From: Bacillota bacterium
GTDB taxonomy: Bacteria; Bacillota; Clostridia; Acetivibrionales; DSM-1351
Length of the DNA: 64,000 bases
Assembly: GCA_023439045.1 (NCBI GenBank)
Contig: JAEXOY010000021.1
Coordinates: 62,001-126,000 of the forward strand
Direction of reading: 5' to 3'
Shown here: positions 18,260-25,519 of the stretch, piece by piece
How positions within the stretch are numbered: position 1 is the stretch's first letter
Layout of the letters: every line of letters starts with the position of its first letter
Made by a program: the position numbers and the translations under genes
Notes under the pieces: model-generated
The model's database searches: none
Seen by the model: only the letters and a program-made list of their open reading frames with translations
Told to the model about the DNA's origin: nothing

Positions 18260-18347
18260 AAAGCTAATATATTGAGCTAAAGGTTAAAGATATCCTTAAG
18301 AATGATGTTGCTATGTTGCATTTAAAGCTAATATATTGAGCTAAAGG
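18260..18347 (+). repeat. Two identical 24-nt direct repeats before kdpC
   Basis: Positions 18260-18283 and 18324-18347 are identical over 24 nt (AAAGCTAAT...GAGCTAAAGG). Each unit contains a small AGCT...AGCT symmetry. The second copy runs into the GGGGG that forms the kdpC ribosome binding site. Confidence 0.9.
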
Positions 18348-18359
18348 GGGAAAAAATAA

Positions 18360-18977
18360 ATGAAAACATTTAAAAAGTCAGTATTGATAAGTTTAGTATT
18401 TTTTATTATATGTGGAATAATCTATCCTCTTTGCCTTACTGGTATAGGTCAGCTGTTCTTTCCAAGCCAGGCAAATGGAAGTATGATAAGTGAGAACGGC
18501 GAAGTTGTGGGTTCTCAACTAATAGGCCAATTGTTTACCAGCGATAAATATTTTCATGGTAGAATATCGGCTGTAAATTACAACGTTTATTCAGAGGAGG
18601 ATGCAAAAAAAAATAATTCATTATATTCTACAGTTTCCTCAGGATCTTCAAACCTTGCTCCATCAAATCCATCATTAGTGGGACGTGTCAAGTCGGATAT
18701 GGATGTACTGCTAGAAAAGAATCCTGATATTAAATCCAGTAAAGAAGTTCCAACTGATTTGTTAACATGCTCAGCTTCAGGATTAGACCCTGATATTACT
18801 GTGGAGTCGGCAAAAATACAGGTACCAAGAATATCACTTGCTACAGGGATAGAATCACAAAGGCTTTATCAACTAATAAATGAAAGCATTGAGAATAGGT
18901 CATTAGGGGTCTTTGGAGAAGTAAGAGTTAACGTATTAAGCCTAAACATAGGCATTAATAAGTTAACTGGAAATTAA
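18360..18977 (+). CDS. kdpC: KdpC, accessory subunit of the potassium ATPase
   Basis: A 205-residue protein with one N-terminal membrane helix (about 8-30, VLISLVFFIICGIIYPLCLTG) and an external domain. The family segments are GSQLIGQLFTSDKYFHGR, SNLAPSNPSLV, LLTCSASGLDPDI and VPRISLATGI. It assists ATP binding and assembly of KdpB. It is slightly longer than the ~190 aa of the E. coli protein. The start was set at ATG 18360, 8 nt after AAAGGGGG. No kdpDE pair follows it. Confidence 0.96.
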   Translation: MKTFKKSVLISLVFFIICGIIYPLCLTGIGQLFFPSQANGSMISENGEVVGSQLIGQLFTSDKYFHGRISAVNYNVYSEEDAKKNNSLYSTVSSGSSNLAPSNPSLVGRVKSDMDVLLEKNPDIKSSKEVPTDLLTCSASGLDPDITVESAKIQVPRISLATGIESQRLYQLINESIENRSLGVFGEVRVNVLSLNIGINKLTGN

Positions 18978-19109
18978 TAGGCTAGTTAGTTGATGCTTAG
19001 GAAGTAGAAAAATTAGAGATAAATAAGCTAGTCTGTTGATGATGTGGTGGTAGAAGTATAGACATTAAGAAAAGTATAAGCAGCTAAAGTTACATTTTGA
19101 TTACACTTG

Positions 19110-19138
19110 TTGACGTTTTGGTAAAAAAGGTATAATAT
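19110..19138 (+). promoter_or_regulatory. Promoter of leader ORF and ABC exporter operon
   Basis: TTGACG (19110-19115) is followed by overlapping -10 choices: TAATAT at 19133 with a 17-bp spacer or TATAAT at 19131 with 15 bp. This is a strong promoter directly before the 26-codon ORF. Confidence 0.78.
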
Positions 19139-19194
19139 GTATTTTGGACATTGTTTAAAGAACATGTTAATTTATAGAAAGCGAGGTAGGTTTT

Positions 19195-19275
19195 ATGTCA
19201 GGAATTAGTTCAATAGCATTTGCAGCAAATAATAGAATAACAAACCAAATCCTATCTCTGAACATCAACTATTGA
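19195..19275 (+). CDS. 26-codon leader peptide upstream of ABC exporter
   Basis: ATG 19195 with GAGGTAGG 5-6 nt upstream opens a frame of 26 codons (MSGISSIAFAANNR, then ITNQILSLNINY) that closes at TGA 19273-19275. It has its own consensus promoter, and two terminator-like hairpins separate it from a heterodimeric ABC exporter. This layout matches the BmrB leader peptide of Bacillus subtilis, whose translation controls attenuation before bmrCD. The peptide has no recognisable domain or strong membrane segment. I infer a cis-acting leader rather than a functional product; a secreted signal peptide is less likely. No similarity in amino acid sequence to BmrB is claimed. Confidence 0.68.
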   Translation: MSGISSIAFAANNRITNQILSLNINY

Positions 19276-19330
19276 TATTTTCATCAATTGTTAACAGTGC
19301 CGTAGGATTTATAGATTCTGCGGCTTTTTT
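19268..19330 (+). terminator. Attenuator: anti-hairpin plus intrinsic terminator
   Basis: A small hairpin ATTGAT-ATTTTC-ATCAAT overlaps the stop codon of the leader ORF. It is followed by GCCGTAG pairing with CTGCGGC (19299-19324) and a run of six T. A ribosome paused near the end of the ORF would cover the first hairpin. Termination here would yield a transcript of about 190 nt. Confidence 0.8.
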
Positions 19331-19352
19331 ATTTAAAAAAATGCTTAGGTGT

Positions 19353-19400
19353 AACAGCCGTGGAAAACATATTTGTTTTTACGGCTGTTTTGTATGTTTT
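19353..19400 (+). terminator. Second leader hairpin before the ABC exporter
   Basis: AACAGCCGT plus AAAACA (19353-19369) pair with TGTTTT plus ACGGCTGTT (19374-19389), followed by an interrupted T tract. The right arm ACGGCTGTT can instead pair with AACA-GT-GCCGT at 19293-19303, which would break the upstream terminator; the two structures are mutually exclusive. Confidence 0.7.
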
Positions 19401-19425
19401 AGAGATAAGCATCAAAGGGGGAAAT

Positions 19426-21177
19426 ATGAAGACTTTAGTTAGTTTAATGAAAAAATACTGGTGGTTCTACGTAATAGGTTTTTGTGCAATGCTTACCTCC
19501 ATTACTTTGGATATGTTCAATCCTATCTTGCAAAAAAACATTATAGACGATGTAATTAAAGCAGGGAAGAGCGGATTATTTATATGGATTATATTGGGCC
19601 TAGCAGGTATAACCATTGGTAGAGCTGTGCTTGGTTATGTAAAGGAGTACATGTTCGACTTATCAAGCTCAGCAGTAATTGTAAAGTTCAGAAGAATTCT
19701 CTTTGATCATATACAGACTCTATCCTTTTCATTCTTTGACAGGATAAATACCGGCGAGTTGATGTCTAGGGTTAAAGAAGATGTAGAAAACATTATGAAT
19801 GCCATTTGTTTCGGTATAATGATTTTTACTGAACAGATTATTTACTTTATTATGGGTACAATTGTACTGTTCTACTTAAACTGGAAAATGGCGCTGGTAA
19901 GTATAATCATGATGCCGTTGATAGGATACATAGCGATGAAGCTTGAAAATGTCATAGGTGGAACCTATGAAAAAATAAGTGACCAGAGAGCAGTATTAAA
20001 TACCACTGCTCAGGAAAATCTTGCAGGAGTTCGATTGGTAAAGGCTTTTGCAAGAGAGAAGTATGAAATGGAAAAGTTCCTAAAGCAAAATGTTAAGACT
20101 TATGATTTAAATGTCCATCAATCAAAAATATGGGCAAAATACCAGCCCATTATCGAGTTTCTATCAAATTCGGTAGTTGTAATGGTAACTGTAGTAGGAG
20201 GCTACTTTGTTATTGATGGTGATATATCAACAGGTACACTTGTTGCATGCTGTAACTACATATATATGCTTATCTGGCCAATGAGAATGAGTGGATGGCT
20301 TATAAATGTATTGTCTCAATGCAGAGCTTCTCTGAAAAAGATTGATGTTTTACTAAAAGAAGAGGCTGATATCAAAAGTCCGGAGCAAGCACAAAAACCG
20401 GAGAAAGTGGACGGAAAAATTACCTTTAGAGATGTATCTCTTACATTGAATGGAACGAATATCCTCAAAAATATTAGCCTCGATGTTGCACCGGGTTCTA
20501 CACTGGCAATAATGGGAGAGACTGGTTCTGGTAAGAGCTCGTTAATCAATCTTATTGGAAGATACTATGATGTTACTGAAGGTTGCGTACTAGTTGATGA
20601 TATCGATGTAAGGAACTACGACCTATACACTCTTAGAAAGAATGTATCTGTAGTAATGCAGGATGTATTCTTATTCTCAGATACCATTGAAGAAAACATT
20701 CGCTTTGGAGCAACAGATATTTCAGATATTGACATTATGAAGGCAGCAAAGGCAGCAAAGGTGCATGAATTCGCCAAAAAGATGTCAGACGGCTACGCTA
20801 CTGTGATTGGAGAGAGAGGGGTAGGGTTATCAGGCGGCCAAAAACAAAGGATTTCTATAGCAAGAGCGCTTGCAAAGAATAGTAGCATACTCGTTTTTGA
20901 TGATGCCACTTCTGCTCTGGATATGGAAACAGAACACGAAATACAAAAGGCCCTAGAGCAGTATACCGATAGAACCAAGGTTATTATTGCACACAGGGTA
21001 TCAGCTGTAAAAAATGCAGATGAGATAATTATCCTGAAAGATGGAGAGATAATTGAAAGAGGTAATCATGATACCTTGATGACCCTAAGAGGAAGGTATT
21101 ATGACACGTATATAACTCAGCTCGGAGATATCTCTGAGGTGTTTGAAGAGGAAGAGGGGGTGGAAGTATGCCAATAA
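19426..21177 (+). CDS. Heterodimeric ABC exporter subunit, BmrC-like
   Basis: A 583-residue ABC exporter half (six membrane helices, then ATPase domain). It shows Walker A GETGSGKSS, consensus signature LSGGQ, Walker B ILVFDDATSALD with Asp replacing the catalytic Glu, and H-loop IIAHRVS. The start was set at ATG 19426 behind AAAGGGGG; the longer frame from 19360 runs backwards through a terminator hairpin and has no ribosome site. It is arranged like bmrC/yheI of Bacillus: first of a pair, degenerate Walker B, leader ORF upstream. Export of antibiotics or other hydrophobic compounds is likely; the exact substrate is unknown. The next gene overlaps its end by 10 nt. Confidence 0.94.
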   Translation: MKTLVSLMKKYWWFYVIGFCAMLTSITLDMFNPILQKNIIDDVIKAGKSGLFIWIILGLAGITIGRAVLGYVKEYMFDLSSSAVIVKFRRILFDHIQTLSFSFFDRINTGELMSRVKEDVENIMNAICFGIMIFTEQIIYFIMGTIVLFYLNWKMALVSIIMMPLIGYIAMKLENVIGGTYEKISDQRAVLNTTAQENLAGVRLVKAFAREKYEMEKFLKQNVKTYDLNVHQSKIWAKYQPIIEFLSNSVVVMVTVVGGYFVIDGDISTGTLVACCNYIYMLIWPMRMSGWLINVLSQCRASLKKIDVLLKEEADIKSPEQAQKPEKVDGKITFRDVSLTLNGTNILKNISLDVAPGSTLAIMGETGSGKSSLINLIGRYYDVTEGCVLVDDIDVRNYDLYTLRKNVSVVMQDVFLFSDTIEENIRFGATDISDIDIMKAAKAAKVHEFAKKMSDGYATVIGERGVGLSGGQKQRISIARALAKNSSILVFDDATSALDMETEHEIQKALEQYTDRTKVIIAHRVSAVKNADEIIILKDGEIIERGNHDTLMTLRGRYYDTYITQLGDISEVFEEEEGVEVCQ

Positions 21178-22958
21178 ACAACTTTCGAGAAGATGAAAAA
21201 ATGGAAGAAAAGATAAACATGAGGACCTTAAAAAGACTCTTTGCTTACCTTAAGGCATACAAGGCAAAGGTTGCGTTGACACTATTTTTTATTGCTGTCG
21301 CACTTAGTGTTGAACTATTTAATCCCTATTTGCTAAAGCTTACTATAGATAACTTTGTAGAGAATGGGAACAAGTCTGGAATACTGCTTATAGGCCTCTG
21401 TGTTATCGCAGCTAACCTTGTTGCTATGTTCTGTGTTAAAATGAGAACTATTACTATGGCGAAGGTAACCAACAAGGTGCTTTTGGATATTAGGCAACAG
21501 CTATATTCACATATTCAAAAATTATCATTCGCTTTCTTTGACTCAAGACCAGTTGGAAAGATACTTGCTAGAATTATTGGGGATGTTAATTCACTAAATG
21601 ACTTGTTTACTAACAGTGTGACAACCTTAATACCTGAGGTTGTAAAGGTACTTGCGGTTTTGGTAATAATGTTTTTTCTAAACTTTAGGCTAGCTATTGC
21701 AGCACTTATTACTCTTCCAATAGTAGCTATTATACTTGTAACAATCAGTACACTGAATCACAAGCGATGGCAAATTCACAGGAAAAAGAATTCAAATCTG
21801 AACGCTTATATGCATGAAGATTTTTCGGGAATGAGAGTAGTTCAGAGCTTTGCGGCAGAGAACAAGACAAATGGTACATTTGGTGAGTTGGTAACTGATT
21901 TGAGAAGGGCGTTTATAAAGGCTGTAAGGGTAGCTGATTTTTATTGGCCATCTGTTGAAATGTCTTGGGGAATAGGAACCATAGTTACATTTTCAGTAGG
22001 TATAAATTTGATAAATGCCAATTCAATTTCTTTAGGTGATCTGGTAGCATTTACAGGCTACATAGGAATGTTCTGGCAGCCAATTATGAATATAAGCCAG
22101 TTCTATAATCAACTTGTAACAAATATGACAGGAGCAGAGAGAATATTTGAGATACTTGACATTGAACCTGATATTAGGGACGCAGTTGGTTGCAGCGAGC
22201 TTCCTGAGCTAAAGGGAGAAGTGGAATTCAGAAATGTAACCTTCTCATATGATGAGTCAAAGAAGGTACTAGAAGATGTAAGCTTCAGTGTTAAACCCGG
22301 TGAAACAATTGCACTGGTTGGCCCTACAGGAGTTGGTAAAACTACCATTATCAATCTTATAAGCAGATTTTATGAAACGCAAATTGGAGAGGTACTGCTA
22401 GACGGGTACGATGTAAAGAATGTATCGCTGCACAGCCTCAGAAGCCAGCTAGGAATAATGCTGCAGGATACATTTATGTTCTCAGGCACCATCTTGGAAA
22501 ATATTCGCTATGGAAGACTAGATGCTACCGATGAAGAGGTGGAAGAGGCAGCTAAGGCAGTTTGTGCTCATGAATTTATCACTAAGTTTGAAAAGGGTTA
22601 TGACACCGATGTGAATGAAAGAGGCACCAGACTTTCAGCTGGTCAAAGACAGCTAATTGCATTTGCAAGAGTATTACTTGCAGATCCAAAGATACTTATT
22701 CTTGACGAAGCAACTGCTAGTATTGACACCAACACCGAGAGACAGGTGCAAGAAGGAATAGCTCGTTTGCTATCTGGCAGAACGTCCTTTGTAATTGCTC
22801 ATAGACTATCAACCATCCAAAAGGCAGATAGAATAATGGTTATTGAAAAGGGAAGAATCAGCCAGTGTGGCAACCATGACCAGCTTATGCAGCAAGAAGG
22901 TCTATACAGAAATTTATTTATGGCTCAGTTTAAATTCCTTGATGAGGTTGCGGGATAA
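21168..22958 (+). CDS. Heterodimeric ABC exporter subunit, BmrD-like
   Basis: Partner subunit of 596 aa. Six membrane helices lie between about residues 35 and 330; the ATPase domain has Walker A VGPTGVGKTT, non-consensus signature LSAGQ, intact Walker B ILILDEATASID and H-loop IAHRLS. Asp in the partner's Walker B and LSAGQ here fall in the same composite ATP site, leaving one competent site, as in BmrCD and related drug exporters. ATG 21168 lies inside the end of the upstream gene with GGGGGTGG in front, so translation is coupled. The operon ends at a strong terminator. Confidence 0.94.
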   Translation: MPINNFREDEKMEEKINMRTLKRLFAYLKAYKAKVALTLFFIAVALSVELFNPYLLKLTIDNFVENGNKSGILLIGLCVIAANLVAMFCVKMRTITMAKVTNKVLLDIRQQLYSHIQKLSFAFFDSRPVGKILARIIGDVNSLNDLFTNSVTTLIPEVVKVLAVLVIMFFLNFRLAIAALITLPIVAIILVTISTLNHKRWQIHRKKNSNLNAYMHEDFSGMRVVQSFAAENKTNGTFGELVTDLRRAFIKAVRVADFYWPSVEMSWGIGTIVTFSVGINLINANSISLGDLVAFTGYIGMFWQPIMNISQFYNQLVTNMTGAERIFEILDIEPDIRDAVGCSELPELKGEVEFRNVTFSYDESKKVLEDVSFSVKPGETIALVGPTGVGKTTIINLISRFYETQIGEVLLDGYDVKNVSLHSLRSQLGIMLQDTFMFSGTILENIRYGRLDATDEEVEEAAKAVCAHEFITKFEKGYDTDVNERGTRLSAGQRQLIAFARVLLADPKILILDEATASIDTNTERQVQEGIARLLSGRTSFVIAHRLSTIQKADRIMVIEKGRISQCGNHDQLMQQEGLYRNLFMAQFKFLDEVAG

Positions 22959-23021
22959 CCTTATATAAAGTGAACTCTTCATTTTTCTAATATGTTTTCG
23001 GGTCATGGTTGAGTCGAAAAG

Positions 23022-23066
23022 AAATTGGGACCTAAAACCAAAAAGCAGAGGGTAGGTCCCAATTTT
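23022..23066 (+). terminator. Terminator of the BmrCD-like operon
   Basis: AAATTGGGACCTA pairs with TAGGTCCCAATTT across an 18-nt loop, followed by TTT. Stem of 13 bp. Confidence 0.87.
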
Positions 23067-23128
23067 AATGAGAACATGAGAATATTTATATTAAAAGGAA
23101 TTATATCCTTATATGTAGAATAGTTTTA

Positions 23129-23202
23129 CCAGTAATACCAGTAATGCGAGTAATACCGGTAATACCACTAAGATCTGTAATGCGGTTATTACTGGTATTA
23201 CC
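23129..23202. repeat. Five 9-bp tandem units and an inverted copy
   Basis: Units CCAGTAATA, CCAGTAATG, CGAGTAATA, CCGGTAATA and CCACTAAGA run without gaps over 23129-23173. An inverted block follows at 23184-23202 (GGTTATTACTGGTATTACC) that can fold back on them with 10-14 bp stems. More AGTAATAC copies occur at 23223. It fills the gap before the Nif3-like gene. Confidence 0.85.
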
Positions 23203-23259
23203 AATTATACAATAATACTACAAGTAATACTGCAATTTGTGTGAGGAGCCATATTTGAC

Positions 23260-24054
23260 ATGAAAATTCTCATCAAGGATATTATAAATGAAGTAATGCA
23301 ACCAGAGATACACATAGATAATACTGTGGACGGGTTGGAGTATGGGGACCTGGATACTGTAGTAAAGGGTGTAATAGTAACATTTTTAGCCACACAAAGA
23401 GTGATTGAAGCAGCTAGGGCAACTGGTGTAAATTTAATCATCTCACATGAAGGGATTGGCTATAGCCATAGACCGGATTATAAGCAACTAGAGTGTAATA
23501 GTGTTTATATTAAAAAGGTAAATTTGATTAATGAGTCTGGCATTGCGGTTTTCAGAAATCACGACCATATTCACAGATGTACACCTGATCGAATAATGGT
23601 GGGCTTAATTTCAAAGTTGAAATGGAATAGCTACGAAGTATTTAGATGTCCCATGGCATCTGTTGTTGAAATACCTGAAATATCTCTTGATAGGCTGATT
23701 GCACACGTAAAGAGTATGCTGGGTATTAGTTATGTCAGGTTTTTGGGTGATCTGAGTATGACATGCAGTAAAATAGGCATTTTGGCTGGGTATAGGGGTT
23801 CAGGACAACATGCCATTCCTCTGTTTGAGCAGCAGCAACCTGACGTTGTAATTTATGGAGAGGGACCAGAATGGGAGACCCCTGAATATGTAAGGGATTC
23901 AATCCTCCAGGGCAATAAAAAAGCTTTAATTGTACTGGGTCATGCAGAAAGTGAAATGCCAGCTATGAATTTATTGGCTGAGCAACTCAAGCAGAAGTTT
24001 CCTGCTGTTAAAGTAGAATTTATTGCTAATGAACCGATATTTGATGTTATATAG
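23260..24054 (+). CDS. Nif3-like dinuclear metal-centre protein (DUF34)
   Basis: A 264-residue soluble protein of the Nif3/YbgI (DUF34) family, toroidal proteins that bind two metal ions; the cellular function is unsettled. Family features are VKGVIVTFLATQRVIEAA, the ligand-bearing LIISHEGIGYSH in place of the usual ISHHP, RNHDHIH, a glycine-rich GILAGYRGSGQ and the C-terminal LGHAESEMPAM with His and Glu ligands. It is shorter than members with the central insertion. GAGGAG lies 11 nt before ATG 23260, a rather wide spacing. It sits alone between two repeat-rich spacers. Confidence 0.8.
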   Translation: MKILIKDIINEVMQPEIHIDNTVDGLEYGDLDTVVKGVIVTFLATQRVIEAARATGVNLIISHEGIGYSHRPDYKQLECNSVYIKKVNLINESGIAVFRNHDHIHRCTPDRIMVGLISKLKWNSYEVFRCPMASVVEIPEISLDRLIAHVKSMLGISYVRFLGDLSMTCSKIGILAGYRGSGQHAIPLFEQQQPDVVIYGEGPEWETPEYVRDSILQGNKKALIVLGHAESEMPAMNLLAEQLKQKFPAVKVEFIANEPIFDVI

Positions 24055-24080
24055 AATGTAACACGACTGATTTAACTTGC

Positions 24081-24191
24081 AAAAATAACCATCCTAAATT
24101 ATTTAACAAGAAGCAAACCACACTGAATTATTAGTAAAAATCAAACTGTTCTGAATTATTCAGCAAAAAGCAAACCACCCTGACTTTAGTG
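24081..24191. repeat. Four degenerate tandem units of about 28 nt
   Basis: Units start at 24081, 24108, 24136 and 24165. Each begins with an A-rich run plus CAAAC/TAACC and, except the last, continues into a CTGAATTATT-like segment. The last unit supplies one arm of the terminator hairpin at 24175-24203. Confidence 0.7.
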
Positions 24192-24205
24192 TATGAAGGG
24201 TGGCT
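24165..24205 (-). terminator. Terminator of the Fe-S aldo/keto reductase gene
   Basis: On the minus strand CCACCCT (24203-24197) pairs with AGGGTGG (24181-24175), followed by TTTGCTTTTTGC. It begins 24 nt after the stop codon. Confidence 0.7.
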
Positions 24206-24228
24206 GCTCATATATAGAGAACTCAAGT

Positions 24229-25353
24229 TTATCCTAGTGTCTTGGCTGTTTCCTTCAGTTGTTCTCGGATATTTAGCTTCTGAGGACATTTTTCTTCACA
24301 AATTCCGCAATCAATGCATTCACTAGCCTGCTTACCCTTCATCCAATCAAATTTACCAATCTGCTGATAGGCGCCTTTAGCATGTTCGGTAAGTCCATAA
24401 ACCTTATGATAATTCATTAATTGGAAGTTAAGAGGAATATTAACCTCCTGTGGACAGGGCATGCAATAATTACAACCAGTACAGTATAGGTCAGCTAGCT
24501 TTTTATTCTGCTCCATAGCAGAATTTATACTATCTAACTCCACCGCTGTAAGTTCTGCGGTATTTGATGCGGTTTGAACATTTTGCTCAACCATTTCTAT
24601 ACTGCCCATGCCAGAAAGTGCACAGGTAACATTAGGATTTGAGATAACAAATCTTAATGCAAGCTCAGCACTACTCTTGGAACCTCCAGGAATTAGCTTC
24701 TGTATTACTGGTGAGGGTTCTCCCAATCTTCCGCCACCAACTGGACCCATGACAACAACACCAAGACCACTTTTATGTGCATGAGCTATTGCTGCTTCGT
24801 TGCTTCTATCTAGCATATTGTACTGGCACAATACAGTCTCAAAGTATCCGGTATCAATGAGTTTAATCATATTCTCAGGCTTATCATGAAAGGAGAAAGA
24901 GATATGTTTTATAATGCCTTGCTCCTTTGCTCTCTGAGCAAATTCCAAAGGACCATTTTTAACATTTATTTTGTCTACAAATTGTTCCCAACTGATCCCC
25001 CACATATGATAGAAATCAATATAATCAGTATCTAGCTTTTTCAATGACTTTTCAAGCCTTTGCATGAAATGTTCACCGGAATCGTCCTCTATTGGGTTCT
25101 TTGTTGAGATGTACACTTTGTCACGTATACCTTTGATTGCTTTTCCAACAATTATTTCACTTTCGCCCTCGCAATAATATGGGGCAGTGTCGATATAATT
25201 TACCCCTAATTCATAAGCACGTCGAATAATCTTTATACTTTCATCTGTATCAAAAACCTGTGTCCCATCAGATACTATTTGGGGAAGTCTCATTGCTCCA
25301 AATCCAAGGGTAGAAATAGAAATGCCGGTTTTTCCTAAAGTACGATATTGCAT
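24229..25353 (-). CDS. Aldo/keto reductase with C-terminal 4Fe-4S domain
   Basis: A 374-residue cytoplasmic oxidoreductase. The TIM-barrel reductase occupies residues ~1-270, with the catalytic set Asp and Tyr in YIDTAPYYCEGESE, Lys in ISTKNP and His in DFYHMWG. The C-terminus carries a cluster-binding region with CTGCNYCMPCP and ECIDCGICEEKCPQ, which would hold one or two 4Fe-4S clusters. This fusion is common in anaerobes; the substrate is not defined. AGGAGG precedes ATG 25353. Upstream lie two copies of a promoter/operator unit, so it is probably tightly regulated. Confidence 0.92.
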   Translation of the reverse strand: MQYRTLGKTGISISTLGFGAMRLPQIVSDGTQVFDTDESIKIIRRAYELGVNYIDTAPYYCEGESEIIVGKAIKGIRDKVYISTKNPIEDDSGEHFMQRLEKSLKKLDTDYIDFYHMWGISWEQFVDKINVKNGPLEFAQRAKEQGIIKHISFSFHDKPENMIKLIDTGYFETVLCQYNMLDRSNEAAIAHAHKSGLGVVVMGPVGGGRLGEPSPVIQKLIPGGSKSSAELALRFVISNPNVTCALSGMGSIEMVEQNVQTASNTAELTAVELDSINSAMEQNKKLADLYCTGCNYCMPCPQEVNIPLNFQLMNYHKVYGLTEHAKGAYQQIGKFDWMKGKQASECIDCGICEEKCPQKLNIREQLKETAKTLG

Positions 25354-25369
25354 TGCTTATCCTCCTAAG

Positions 25370-25412
25370 TTCCTAATAGATTACCTTCACTTGTGAAATT
25401 TGTTAATTTTTA
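25370..25412 (-). promoter_or_regulatory. Promoter/operator unit, copy near the gene
   Basis: On the minus strand TTAACA (25406-25401) and TAATCT (25383-25378) are 17 bp apart. The spacer contains the perfect palindrome TTCAC-TT-GTGAA (25386-25397). The whole unit repeats at 25432-25474. Confidence 0.7.
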
Positions 25413-25431
25413 TCAACTTATAGCTTCTAAA

Positions 25432-25474
25432 TTCCTGATAGATTACCTTCGCTTGTGAAAATTGTCAAATTTTA
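25432..25474 (-). promoter_or_regulatory. Promoter/operator unit, distal copy
   Basis: On the minus strand consensus TTGACA (25468-25463) and TAATCT (25445-25440) are 17 bp apart, with the near-palindrome TTCGC-TT-GTGAA (25448-25459) in the spacer. It is the stronger of the two promoters. Both copies put the palindrome at the same place. Confidence 0.78.
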
Positions 25475-25519
25475 TACTTATAACTATATTATAACGTAAC
25501 TTGTTTGGGTAGCAAAGAC

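Noticed and set aside
18978..19080. Degenerate ~46-nt duplication after kdpC
   Set aside because: Only GCTAGT-like and GTTGATG words match; the alignment is too weak to call.
19360..19425. N-terminal extension of the BmrC-like ABC subunit
   Set aside because: The extra 22 codons run through the arms of the second leader hairpin and lack a ribosome site; ATG 19426 has AAAGGGGG.
24081..24191. CRISPR-like array
   Set aside because: The units are contiguous and degenerate with no unique spacers, and no cas genes are near.
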